A DNA stretch of 41,284 nucleotides from an uncultured Clostridia bacterium. GTDB taxonomy: Bacteria > Bacillota > Clostridia > Lachnospirales > Lachnospiraceae. The translations under genes were made by a program, and so were the position numbers. Within the stretch, counting starts at the first letter, position 1. The number at the start of each line of letters is the position of its first letter. The notes beneath the pieces were generated by a model, which was not told where the DNA came from, searched no databases, and saw only the letters and a list, made by a program, of their open reading frames with translations. Shown here piece by piece: positions 33,654 to 41,284 of this stretch. The stretch is from assembly GCA_937896665.1 (NCBI GenBank), contig CALBNS010000125.1:1-41284 (forward strand), written 5' to 3'.

Positions 33654-36467
33654 ATGAAGCAGACAGAACAGAAAGGAAGAGCCGTTGCTTTACTGCCCAT
33701 TGGAGTATTTTTAATATTCTTTTTAGGCACAGGCATCGTTACGGGTGATTTTTATGCAATGCCTGCGATTGTGGCATTTTTGATTGCACTGGCGGTTGCA
33801 TTCGTGCAGAATCCGAAATTGTCTTTTAATGACAAGATTAAAATGATTACAGTCGGTGTCGGCAATGAAAATGTAATTACGATGTGTTTAATTTTCCTCT
33901 GCGCAGGAGGATTTTCCGGAGCCGTGACAGCGGCAGGCGGTGTGGAGAGTACTGTTAATTTCGGCCTGTCCATCCTGCCGTCTGATGTGGCAATTGTCGG
34001 ATTGTTTATGATTGGGTGTTTTATCTCCGTGTCAATGGGAACTTCTATGGGAACTATTGCCGCACTTGCACCAATTGCAGTAGGAATTAGCGAAAAGACA
34101 GGCTATGCGATGGCACTTTGTATAGGCGCAGTTGTGTGTGGTGCGATGTTTGGGGATAATCTTTCTATGATTTCCGATACAACAATTGCGGCAGTAAAGA
34201 CACAGGGGTGTGAGATGAAAGATAAGTTTAAGGCAAACTTTCTGATTGTATTGCCGGCAGCGATTTTAACAATACTTATCTTTTTGGTGATTACACAGGG
34301 CAGTGAATATAACGTGTCGGGAAATTTGAACTATAATTTGTGGCAGATTGTTCCATATGTACTTGTGTTGACCGGTGCTTTGATTGGAATTAATGTATTT
34401 GTAGTATTGATTGGAGGAACAATCGTCTCACTGATTGTGGGTGTGTTGACAGGCACGCTTGCTGTGGGCGAGATTTTTACGGCAATTGGCGGAGGAGTTA
34501 TCGATGAACGAAGCATCGGCGGTATAACCGGAATGTATGATATTACAGTGATTTCCATTGTGGTGGCCTGTATTGTATCATTGGTGAAGGAATACGGCGG
34601 TATTCAGTTTATCCTGAATTTGATCAAATCTAGAATTAGCAGCAAAAAAGGGGCAGAGTTTGGGATTGCCGGACTGGCATTTATGATTGATGTATGTACG
34701 GCAAATAATACAGTTGCAATTGTGATGGCAGGACCGATTGCGAGAGAAATTTGTGAGGAGTTTGGCATTGCACCAAAGCGTTCGGCATCACTGCTCGATA
34801 TTTTTACATCCGTAGGGCAGGGACTCATTCCTTACGGGGCACAATTGTTATCCGCAGCAACGCTTACCCGATTGACGCCATTTGAAATTATGCCATATTT
34901 ATATTATCCGATTCTTATGGCAGTAAGTGCAATTTGTTTTATAGTGTTAAAAAAAGAAAAACGAGAGAAGGAAAGTAAGATGAATTTGTTATATAAGAGT
35001 ACGAGAAATGCGGAAAAAATGGTTACTGCATCAGAAGCAATCTTAAAGGGTCTTGCAGATGACGGTGGGTTATTTGTGCCAGTCAGTATTCCAAAATTAG
35101 ATGTGGACATGAATTCTTTGAAAGATATGTCTTATCAGGAAACAGCATACACAGTTATGAAGCAGTTTTTTACTGATTTTACAGAAGAAGAGCTGAAAGA
35201 GTGTATTGCGAAGGCTTACGATTCAAAGTTCGACACAGAGGAGATTGCACCATTGGTAAAAGCAGATGGTACCTATTTCCTTGAATTATTCCATGGAAAA
35301 ACAATTGCGTTTAAGGATATGGCATTATCTATTTTGCCACATCTGCTGACAACATCAGCCAAAAAGAACAATGTCAAAAATGAAATTGTTATTTTAACAG
35401 CGACTTCAGGTGATACAGGAAAAGCGGCTCTTGCAGGTTTTGCCGATGTAGAAGGAACAAGAATTATCGTATTTTATCCAAAGAATGGTGTAAGTAAAGT
35501 ACAGGAACTTCAGATGGTAACACAAAAAGGAAACAATACATCTGTTGTTGCAATTCATGGAAATTTTGACAACGCTCAAAGCGGTGTGAAGGCGATTTTT
35601 GAAAATAAAGAGCTCGCAAAGGAATTGGATACAGCTGGATATCAGTTTTCATCAGCAAACTCAATTAATATCGGCCGTCTTGTACCACAGGTGGTTTACT
35701 ATGTATATGCCTATGCGAAATTATTGCAGAATGAAGAAATTGCAGAAGGTGAGGAGATTGACGTTGTTGTACCAACAGGTAATTTTGGGAACATCCTCGC
35801 TGCATATTATGCGAAAAAAATGGGGGTGCCGATTGCAAAATTAGTATGTGCTTCCAATGAGAATAAAGTGTTATTCGATTTCTTCAATACAGGTGTATAT
35901 AACAAAAACAGAGAGTTTATTCTCACAACATCTCCATCGATGGATATTCTCATTTCAAGTAATCTGGAACGTTTGATTTATCTGATTGCAGGGGAAGATG
36001 CGCAGAAAAATAAAGAACTTATGAGTGCGCTCAAAGCAGATGGTGTGTATGAGATTACAGAGGAAATGAAGGAGAAACTCTCTGACTTTGTGGCAGGATA
36101 TGCAACCGAAGAACAGGTAAAAACCATGATTTCTGATACATATGAAAAGACCGGCTATATTATGGATACCCACACTGCGGTAGCGGCACATGTATGCAAA
36201 GAATACAGGAGAGAAAGTAAAACTGCCCGAAAAGCAGTGATTGCTTCCACAGCAAGTCCATATAAATTTATCAGAAGCGTTATGTCAGCGATTGATGATA
36301 AATATAATGAAGTTCCGGAATTGGATTTAATTGACTCACTAGAAAGACTCTCAAATGTAAAGATACCAGAGGCAATCGAAGAAATCCGCAGTGCAGAAAT
36401 TCTCCACACAAGGGAATGTGAAGCTGATAAAATGGAAGAAATGGTAAAAACTATATTAAAAAAATAA
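33654..36467 (+). CDS. thrC: NhaC-family antiporter fused in frame to threonine synthase
   Basis: A single 937-codon frame codes two complete proteins. Residues 1-442 are a roughly 11-span NhaC-family (Na+/H+ or amino acid) antiporter with GTSMGTIAALAPIAVGI and GAMFGDNLSMISDTTIAAVK. Residues 443-937 are a full-length 495-residue threonine synthase, converting O-phosphohomoserine to threonine. It starts MNLLYKSTRN and has the PLP lysine Lys554 (Lys112 of the domain) in GKTIAFKDMAL, plus LTATSGDTGKAALAGF and PTGNFGNILAAYYAKK. The linker is about 12 charged residues. ATG 34980 has AAGGAAAG 4-11 bases upstream, so ThrC could also be made alone. It is probably co-transcribed with leuCD. Such a fusion is not one I recognise. 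Confidence 0.85.
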   Translation: MKQTEQKGRAVALLPIGVFLIFFLGTGIVTGDFYAMPAIVAFLIALAVAFVQNPKLSFNDKIKMITVGVGNENVITMCLIFLCAGGFSGAVTAAGGVESTVNFGLSILPSDVAIVGLFMIGCFISVSMGTSMGTIAALAPIAVGISEKTGYAMALCIGAVVCGAMFGDNLSMISDTTIAAVKTQGCEMKDKFKANFLIVLPAAILTILIFLVITQGSEYNVSGNLNYNLWQIVPYVLVLTGALIGINVFVVLIGGTIVSLIVGVLTGTLAVGEIFTAIGGGVIDERSIGGITGMYDITVISIVVACIVSLVKEYGGIQFILNLIKSRISSKKGAEFGIAGLAFMIDVCTANNTVAIVMAGPIAREICEEFGIAPKRSASLLDIFTSVGQGLIPYGAQLLSAATLTRLTPFEIMPYLYYPILMAVSAICFIVLKKEKREKESKMNLLYKSTRNAEKMVTASEAILKGLADDGGLFVPVSIPKLDVDMNSLKDMSYQETAYTVMKQFFTDFTEEELKECIAKAYDSKFDTEEIAPLVKADGTYFLELFHGKTIAFKDMALSILPHLLTTSAKKNNVKNEIVILTATSGDTGKAALAGFADVEGTRIIVFYPKNGVSKVQELQMVTQKGNNTSVVAIHGNFDNAQSGVKAIFENKELAKELDTAGYQFSSANSINIGRLVPQVVYYVYAYAKLLQNEEIAEGEEIDVVVPTGNFGNILAAYYAKKMGVPIAKLVCASNENKVLFDFFNTGVYNKNREFILTTSPSMDILISSNLERLIYLIAGEDAQKNKELMSALKADGVYEITEEMKEKLSDFVAGYATEEQVKTMISDTYEKTGYIMDTHTAVAAHVCKEYRRESKTARKAVIASTASPYKFIRSVMSAIDDKYNEVPELDLIDSLERLSNVKIPEAIEEIRSAEILHTRECEADKMEEMVKTILKK
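34949..34982 (+). other. Slippery A7 tract and alternative stop/start at the fusion junction
   Basis: A7 at 34949-34955 is read TTA AAA AAA GAA, the A-AAA-AAA register of classic -1 slippery sites. A -1 shift gives nine more codons or fewer and a TAA at 34976-34978, one base before the ATG of the threonine synthase part at 34980 (TAAGATG). A one-base insertion in the run would have the same effect in DNA or mRNA. The same tract is also where a sequencing error would most easily create a false fusion. Confidence 0.6.
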
Positions 36468-36505
36468 AGCTAATGTAAATGAATGGTATTTTTTGTGTGA
36501 AAATA

Positions 36506-36535
36506 TTGACGAAGTGAGCCAATATCTTGTATAAT
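36506..36535 (+). promoter_or_regulatory. pckA promoter
   Basis: TTGACG at 36506-36511 and a consensus TATAAT at 36530-36535 have 18-base spacing. The leader is about 65 bases. No clear intrinsic terminator is seen between the preceding gene and this promoter. Confidence 0.7.
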
Positions 36536-36607
36536 GAATACGATAAATTGCGCGTAATTATATAAATGTCGTGATTTATTAATAAATAAGGAAAGAGGAT
36601 GATAAAG

Positions 36608-38212
36608 ATGTCACAAATCAATTTAGAAAAGTATGGTATTAATGGAACTACTGAAATCGTATACAATCCTTCTTATGAAGTATTATTCGAAGAAGAAACA
36701 AAGGCTGGTTTAGTAGGTTATGAAGTGGGTCAGGAAAGTGAGCTTGGTGCTGTTAACGTTATGACAGGTATTTATACAGGTCGTTCTCCTAAAGATAAAT
36801 ACATCGTTATGGATGAAAATTCAAAAGACACAGTATGGTGGACAACAGATGAATATAAGAACGATAACCACCCAATTTCAGAAGAAGTATGGGCTGACTT
36901 AAAAACACTTGCTCAAAAAGAACTTTCAAACAAAAAATTATTTGTTGTAGATGCATTCTGTGGTGCTAACAAAGACACAAGAATGGCTATCCGTTTCATC
37001 GTGGAAGTAGCTTGGCAGGCACACTTTGTTACAAATATGTTCATCCAGCCAACAGCTGAGGAACTTGAGAACTTCGAACCAGATTTCATAGTTTATAATG
37101 CTTCAAAAGCTAAAGTTGAAAACTACAAAGAATTAGGTCTTAACTCTGAAACAGCTGTAGCATTCAACATCACAAGCAAAGAACAGGTAATCATTAACAC
37201 ATGGTACGGTGGAGAAATGAAGAAAGGTTTATTCTCAATGATGAACTACTTCCTTCCATTAAAAGGTATCGCTTCAATGCACTGTTCAGCAAACACAGAT
37301 ATGAACGGCGAAAATACAGCTATCTTCTTCGGTCTTTCAGGAACAGGTAAAACAACATTATCTACAGACCCTAAGCGTCTTCTTATCGGTGATGACGAAC
37401 ACGGCTGGGATGACAATGGTGTATTTAACTTCGAAGGCGGATGCTATGCTAAAGTTATCAATCTTGATAAAGAATCAGAACCAGACATCTATAATGCAAT
37501 CAAACGTAACGCTCTTTTAGAAAACGTTACATTAGATGCTGAAGGTAAAATCGACTTTAACGATAAGAGTGTAACAGAAAATACACGTGTATCTTATCCA
37601 ATTAGTCACATTGAAAACATTGTACGTCCAATTTCAGCAGCACCTGCAGCTAAGAATGTTATTTTCCTTTCAGCAGATGCATTTGGAGTACTTCCTCCAG
37701 TGTCAATTTTGACACCAGAACAGACAAAATACTACTTCTTATCTGGATTTACAGCAAAACTTGCTGGTACAGAACGTGGTATTACAGAACCAACACCAAC
37801 ATTCTCAGCTTGCTTTGGACAAGCATTCTTGGAATTGCATCCAACAAAATATGCTGAAGAATTAGTTAAGAAGATGGAAGAAAATGGTTCAAAAGCATAC
37901 TTAGTAAACACAGGATGGAATGGTACAGGAAAACGTATTTCTATCCGTGATACACGTGGTATCATCGATGCAATCCTTGACGGATCTATCGAAAAAGCGC
38001 CTACAAAAGCAATTCCATTCTTCAACTTTGAAGTTCCAACAGAACTTCCGGGTGTAGATACTCGTATTCTTGATCCTCGTGACACATATGCTGATGCAAC
38101 TGAATGGGAAACAAAAGCAAAAGACCTTGCTTCTCGTTTCATCAAGAACTTTGCTAAATACGAAGGAAATGAAGCTGGAAAAGCATTAGTTAATGCAGGT
38201 CCACAATTATAA
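36608..38212 (+). CDS. pckA: Phosphoenolpyruvate carboxykinase (ATP)
   Basis: The 534-residue enzyme interconverts oxaloacetate and PEP with ATP/ADP; in gut anaerobes it often runs toward oxaloacetate. The ATP-type kinase-1a loop GLSGTGKTTLS is at about 242-252. VMTGIYTGRSPKDKYIV and IGDDEHGWDDNGVFNFEGGC give the substrate and metal sites. An ATG 9 bases upstream is in frame but abuts AAGAGG; the ATG chosen has proper spacing. The gene uses GCT, AAC and CGT codons more than its neighbours do, which suggests high expression. It has its own promoter and a strong terminator. Confidence 0.96.
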   Translation: MSQINLEKYGINGTTEIVYNPSYEVLFEEETKAGLVGYEVGQESELGAVNVMTGIYTGRSPKDKYIVMDENSKDTVWWTTDEYKNDNHPISEEVWADLKTLAQKELSNKKLFVVDAFCGANKDTRMAIRFIVEVAWQAHFVTNMFIQPTAEELENFEPDFIVYNASKAKVENYKELGLNSETAVAFNITSKEQVIINTWYGGEMKKGLFSMMNYFLPLKGIASMHCSANTDMNGENTAIFFGLSGTGKTTLSTDPKRLLIGDDEHGWDDNGVFNFEGGCYAKVINLDKESEPDIYNAIKRNALLENVTLDAEGKIDFNDKSVTENTRVSYPISHIENIVRPISAAPAAKNVIFLSADAFGVLPPVSILTPEQTKYYFLSGFTAKLAGTERGITEPTPTFSACFGQAFLELHPTKYAEELVKKMEENGSKAYLVNTGWNGTGKRISIRDTRGIIDAILDGSIEKAPTKAIPFFNFEVPTELPGVDTRILDPRDTYADATEWETKAKDLASRFIKNFAKYEGNEAGKALVNAGPQL

Positions 38213-38226
38213 TTCGATTTGGTAAT

Positions 38227-38256
38227 AAAAAGCAGTCGTGTAGGCGGCTGCTTTTT
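38227..38256 (+). terminator. Intrinsic terminator of pckA
   Basis: AAAAAGCAGTCG (38227-38238) pairs with CGGCTGCTTTTT (38245-38256) with one G-U pair, and the 3' arm ends in five T. Confidence 0.85.
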
Positions 38257-38326
38257 GTGCATGAGAATATAAAAACTGCATAGAATAGTTTTAAGAAAAA
38301 ATATATATCAAAAAGTATGTCAATAG

Positions 38327-38355
38327 TTGAAATATATTTTTTTCTGTTTTATAAT
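38327..38355 (+). promoter_or_regulatory. Promoter of the 6S RNA gene
   Basis: TTGAAA at 38327-38332 and TATAAT at 38350-38355 have exactly 17-base spacing. The predicted start is near 38362. Confidence 0.75.
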
Positions 38356-38361
38356 CTGTTT

Positions 38362-38545
38362 AACAACCTGAAATGTTCGAGGCTTTCGTTATTTTGAACC
38401 TACATTACTTTAAACGGGATTCCTATATCTCTGTAATATGTCAGGCCGCCAATGAGAAGTGGAAGGCAGAAAAGCAGATGCGGTCACCCACCTAGCATCA
38501 GCTAGGAGTCAAAATACGAAAAACGGCATTTTGGGCTAACAAAAG
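38362..38545 (+). ncRNA. ssrS: 6S RNA (SsrS)
   Basis: The stretch has no coding frame but a strong promoter and terminator, and it folds as a long rod. The closing stem pairs CGTTATTTTGA (38387-38397) with TCAAAATACG (38509-38518) through one bulge, extended outward by AATG/CATT and TTTCGT/ACGAAA pairs. Inside are CCTAGC (38491-38496) with GCTAGG (38501-38506), and segments such as GAACCTACATT and GGTCACCCACC that I associate with Firmicute 6S RNA. 6S RNA binds the housekeeping RNA polymerase holoenzyme by mimicking an open promoter. The exact mature ends are approximate. Confidence 0.72.
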
Positions 38546-38548
38546 ATA

Positions 38549-38578
38549 AGAGCAGCTACGAAAGTAGCTGCTTATTTT
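38549..38578 (+). terminator. Intrinsic terminator of the 6S RNA gene
   Basis: AGCAGCTAC (38551-38559) pairs perfectly with GTAGCTGCT (38564-38572) around a GAAA tetraloop, followed by TATTTTGT. Confidence 0.85.
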
Positions 38579-38645
38579 GTAGTTTGCAGTTATAAGTAGT
38601 GTGAGACAGACATATAAATAAAAAAACGAGGACAAGAGGTGTCCT

Positions 38646-39950
38646 GTGCATATTAAGGAAAAGCATATTTACTATGGAGCAGCAGTATTAGCGTTGCTTA
38701 TGCTGATTACAGCTATTTTAAATATTTTGACAGGAAAGTTTAATGGAATACAGCAGGACATTGAATCCAGGCTGCCGGAAGTATACATAGAGCAGAAGCA
38801 GGAAAGTCAAATGATACGTGTAATTATTAAGACGCAGGGCTTTCAGAATATAACTCATGCGGAAGTGAGGCTATCCTCAGAGAATGGGTTGCATGTAACG
38901 GCAGGGGACATAGTAAAGGAATATGGTGGTGGAGAGGTTCTATATATAACCCCGGATGATGACATGTTTCAAAGTGGGAGCATTCGAATAGAATCTGTCA
39001 TATCAGAAGATAAGATCGCAATCCAGAGTTTGCAGAGAGGATATGGAACACCCTCGTATCGTGGAAGTTTTGAGTTGTTTTCTACTGCAGAGGGTATTGT
39101 GGCTGTCAATGAACTTCCATTAGAAGAATACCTCTATGCAGTTGTACCGAGTGAAATGCCTGCTTCCTACGAATTGGAGGCTTTGAAGGCACAGGCAGTT
39201 TGTGCGAGAAGTTATGTCTATGCACAGATACAGAGCATGGCATATCCGGAATACCGGGCAAACGTGGATGACAGTGTTTCTTTTCAGGTATATGGGAATT
39301 CGAAGGAACAGGCCTCTACAAATGAAGCTGTGGATGCAACCCGGGGAAAATGCATGTGGTATAATGAAGATATTGCCAAAGCATACTATTATTCAACTTC
39401 ATGTGGGAAATCAGCGGCTCTGGAAGCATGGGGGACGAATGTAAATGAAAATAATCAATACCTGCAGAGCGTCGATATTTGTGATGAAGAAGGTAATGAC
39501 TATGAGAAAAACCTTGGATGGTATCGCTGGAAGGCAGTCATTCCTCGAAAGACATTGAACAATCTGATCGAATTGAATACAGCAACAGAAATAGGGGAGT
39601 TACAAGAATTAAAAGTGACAAAAACGGGTGCAGGAGGTGTAGCACTCCAGATTACAGCTAAAGGCAGTACAGGAAGTGTTACGGTAGATACAGAAAATAA
39701 AATTCGAAGAGCGTTGGGTGGAAGTGGATATATGATAGAAAAACAGGATGGTACAACTGTGAAAAGCCAGAGCCTTTTACCAAGCGCATTTTTTACTATT
39801 GATAAACAGGGGGATAATTATGTTTTAAACGGTGGTGGTTATGGTCATGGCATTGGAATGAGCCAAAACGGTGCAAATGAAATGGCGAAGGCTGGAAAAA
39901 CATATGACGAGATTCTAAAGTTTTTTTATAAAGATATTGTCATTCAATGA
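38646..39950 (+). CDS. SpoIID/LytB-domain protein
   Basis: The 434-residue protein has an N-terminal signal anchor (about residues 8-27), a beta-rich region of roughly 110 residues, then a SpoIID/LytB domain. The signature is YLYAVVPSEMPASYELEALK followed by AQAVCARSYVYAQI, with the family's catalytic glutamate in PSEMP. The end YGHGIGMSQNGANEMAKAGK is also typical. SpoIID is a lytic transglycosylase acting on denuded glycan in engulfment. The longer size and distant position from the SpoIIM-like gene make a paralogue with a role in vegetative wall turnover equally possible. The GTG start follows AAGAGGTG. Confidence 0.8.
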   Translation: MHIKEKHIYYGAAVLALLMLITAILNILTGKFNGIQQDIESRLPEVYIEQKQESQMIRVIIKTQGFQNITHAEVRLSSENGLHVTAGDIVKEYGGGEVLYITPDDDMFQSGSIRIESVISEDKIAIQSLQRGYGTPSYRGSFELFSTAEGIVAVNELPLEEYLYAVVPSEMPASYELEALKAQAVCARSYVYAQIQSMAYPEYRANVDDSVSFQVYGNSKEQASTNEAVDATRGKCMWYNEDIAKAYYYSTSCGKSAALEAWGTNVNENNQYLQSVDICDEEGNDYEKNLGWYRWKAVIPRKTLNNLIELNTATEIGELQELKVTKTGAGGVALQITAKGSTGSVTVDTENKIRRALGGSGYMIEKQDGTTVKSQSLLPSAFFTIDKQGDNYVLNGGGYGHGIGMSQNGANEMAKAGKTYDEILKFFYKDIVIQ

Positions 39951-39953
39951 GTC

Positions 39954-39983
39954 TTTACGAAAGAAAAAAAACGTGATATGATT
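39954..39983 (+). promoter_or_regulatory. Possible promoter of the YihY-family gene
   Basis: TATGAT at 39978-39983 with a TGn extended -10 (TGA at 39975-39977) and a weak TTTACG at 39954-39959, 18 bases upstream. Confidence 0.4.
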
Positions 39984-40011
39984 GGACAGATGAGAAAGAT
40001 GGTGGGTTTAT

Positions 40012-40890
40012 ATGGTGAAAAAATGGATTTTAAGGTGTAAAAAGTATGTTGATAGAATTAGCAGAGATCATGTAGGTGCGTATGCAGCGCAGTCTGCTTT
40101 CTTTCTCGTGCTTTCATTAATTCCAATGATCTTACTATTAATGACACTGGTTCGCTATACCCCGATTACACAGGCAGATGTTATTACGGCCGTATATGAA
40201 ATGTTTCCAAAGACAATCCGCATGACGGTGATTTCTATTGTGAATGAAGTTTACAGTCAGTCGAAAGCTATGATTCCGGTGACGATTCTTGTAACAATGT
40301 GGTCTGCCGGAAGAGGTGTTCTTGCAATTACAAGTGGTCTGAATTGTATTCATGAGAAAGTAGAAACTAGAAATTATATTTTCCTCCGAGTGAGAGCTGC
40401 ATTTTATACTGTGTTATTTATTCTGGTTATTGCATTGTCTTTGATACTATTAGGTTTTGGTAACAGCATTAGCGTATTGATAAATCGTCATATTCCGGTA
40501 TTGGAATATATAACCGAATTCATTATTGAAATCAGAACAGTTACGACATTAATGATTTTGATTGTGTTCTCAATCTGCATTTATAAATTTTTACCAAACT
40601 ATAAAGGTAAAATCCGATACCAGATTCCGGGGGCAGTGTTTACGGCATTTGGCTGGACGCTTGCGTCATTTATAATTTCAATATATATGGATATTTTTAA
40701 GGGCTTTTCTAATATGTATGGAAGTCTGACGACAATAGTGCTTATTATGCTGTGGCTTTATTTCTGTATGTACATTATGCTTTTGGGCGGAGAAATTAAT
40801 GTTTTGCTAGAGGAACATCTTGACATCCATAATGAATGTGATAAAATGGAAAAAGATATGGATAAAAAAAGCAATGATCGTGTTAAGTAG
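40012..40890 (+). CDS. YihY/BrkB-family inner membrane protein
   Basis: The 292-residue protein has about six spans and the family opening HVGAYAAQSAFFLVLSLIPM, followed by WSAGRGVLAITSGLNCIHE and the end segment SNMYGSLTTIVLIMLWLYFC with LLGGEINVLLEEH. The family (YihY, once misnamed RNase BN; BrkB) is widespread and its transport or structural role is not settled. The charged tail KMEKDMDKKSNDR is cytoplasmic. GGTGGG lies upstream of the ATG; a GTG immediately after it is an alternative start. Confidence 0.85.
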   Translation: MVKKWILRCKKYVDRISRDHVGAYAAQSAFFLVLSLIPMILLLMTLVRYTPITQADVITAVYEMFPKTIRMTVISIVNEVYSQSKAMIPVTILVTMWSAGRGVLAITSGLNCIHEKVETRNYIFLRVRAAFYTVLFILVIALSLILLGFGNSISVLINRHIPVLEYITEFIIEIRTVTTLMILIVFSICIYKFLPNYKGKIRYQIPGAVFTAFGWTLASFIISIYMDIFKGFSNMYGSLTTIVLIMLWLYFCMYIMLLGGEINVLLEEHLDIHNECDKMEKDMDKKSNDRVK

Positions 40891-40893
40891 AGC

Positions 40894-41117
40894 ACTATTT
40901 TCTAACAGAGAGAGGGAATCGCTGGCTGGAAGTTCCCTTTAGTTCAGATAGGAATCGAATTTCCCGCGGGAGCTGTATCTTTGAACTGATAGATATTTAG
41001 TAGGAGATAACGGGTGCTGCACGTTACGCAGTCTTAAGTGCCTGTAGTGATACGGGAATTAGGGTGGTACCGCGAGTTTTCCTCGTCCCTTTTTAGGGGC
41101 GAGGTTTTTTTATTCTA
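40894..41117 (+). promoter_or_regulatory. T-box riboswitch leader
   Basis: Stem I closes with ACTA/TCTA (40894-40897, 40901-40904) against TAGA/TAGT (40990-40993, 40998-41001). AGAGAG and the GGCTGGAAG apical element (about 40909-40932) are the standard Stem I motifs. AGTAGG (40999-41004) and ACGGG begin the linker to Stem III. The antiterminator T-box TAGGGTGGTACCGCG is at 41060-41074; its TGGT bulge would pair with a tRNA ending ACCA. The specifier lies in TGAACTGA (40982-40989): CTG (Leu) or ACT (Thr). The regulated gene, probably an aminoacyl-tRNA synthetase or an amino acid gene, lies beyond the window. Confidence 0.9.
41081..41117 (+). terminator. T-box regulated terminator
   Basis: CCTCGTCCCT (41081-41090) pairs with AGGGGCGAGG (41095-41104) with one G-U pair, followed by seven T. 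The 5' arm overlaps the 3' part of the antiterminator region, as expected for a tRNA-controlled switch. Confidence 0.88.
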
Positions 41118-41284
41118 GGAAGCAATTACCTTGAGGTGCTTCCTGGAATAAAAAAACACTCCGTGAGGATCGCAGAGGCACCGATAAAGAAGTAGTCCTT
41201 TGGGACACTTTCTATCACCAAAAATAAACTAGGAGCTTCCTGTATACTTTAAAGAGTAAAAGGAATTGACCAAAAAGAATACCT
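41118..41284. other. Gene-free tail after the T-box terminator
   Basis: No ATG occurs on the + strand in this stretch. AGGAAGCA (about 41118-41125) pairs with TGCTTCCT (about 41137-41144), and GCTTCCTG recurs near 41234. On the - strand a T7 run follows a weak hairpin (CTCTGCG/CGGAG), which could end a converging gene entering from the right. I cannot assign a gene on either strand. Confidence 0.4.

Noticed and set aside
41213..41284. 3' end of a - strand membrane-protein gene at the right edge
   Set aside because: One frame is open for about 22 codons to the window edge, but that is too short to separate from chance; it is mentioned only as context.
1..41284. CRISPR arrays, insertion sequences, tRNA or rRNA genes
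   Set aside because: I looked for regularly spaced repeats, transposase-like frames and tRNA-like cloverleaf sequences and saw none that could be supported.

Overview
The window reads as a chromosomal segment of an anaerobic Firmicute of the class Clostridia, most likely family Lachnospiraceae. Supporting signs are the low-to-moderate GC, strong AGGAGG-type ribosome binding sites, a DinR-type LexA box on recA, RNase Y, SpoIIM- and SpoIID-like proteins, a Firmicute-type 6S RNA, a T-box leader, and a Mrp-type antiporter operon in the gene order of archaeal MBH-like complexes. The genus cannot be fixed from the sequence alone. All supported genes lie on the + strand.

Layout. 179-934: a 2H phosphoesterase and a tiny membrane protein. 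935-1170: a gene-free, inverted-repeat-rich stretch. 1249-10648: a tightly packed ten-gene Mrp/MBH-like cation/proton antiporter operon (E, F, G, MbhD-like, MbhE+MrpB, C and four NuoL/M/N-like subunits) with no hydrogenase or other redox subunits beside it. 10795-12330: a sodium:solute symporter. 12331-12607: a probable small transcript of unknown role. 12686-15967: recA (with SOS box), recX and rny. 16070-17203: a Nudix hydrolase and a SpoIIM-like protein. 17352-20752: ilvB, ilvN and ilvE for branched-chain amino acids. 20900-24473: a methyltransferase, hslO and glutamine-dependent nadE. 24702-31982: a sortase-assembled pilus locus (large adhesin, decayed small gene, backbone pilin, class C sortase, probable basal pilin, membrane protein). 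31876-36467: leuC, leuD and an in-frame fusion of an NhaC-family antiporter to a complete threonine synthase. 36608-38212: pckA. 38362-38580: 6S RNA. 38646-40890: a SpoIID/LytB-domain protein and a YihY/BrkB-family membrane protein. 40894-41117: a T-box leader whose target gene lies beyond the window.

How the genes fit together. Two themes recur. One is sodium and proton energetics: the Mrp operon, the Na+ symporter and the NhaC module. The other is synthesis of branched-chain and aspartate-family amino acids: ilvBNE, leuCD and thrC. They meet in the 937-residue NhaC-ThrC fusion. At its junction lies an A7 run in slippery register. A -1 shift there would end the antiporter one base before a ThrC start codon that has its own Shine-Dalgarno-like sequence. 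This is the most unusual object in the window. The pilus locus sits between nadE and leuC, and its last reading frame runs 107 bases into leuC, which may mark an insertion or deletion boundary. Many units have clear sigma-A-type promoters, several with extended -10 elements, and clear intrinsic terminators. All functional statements are homology recognition by eye; no database search was run.
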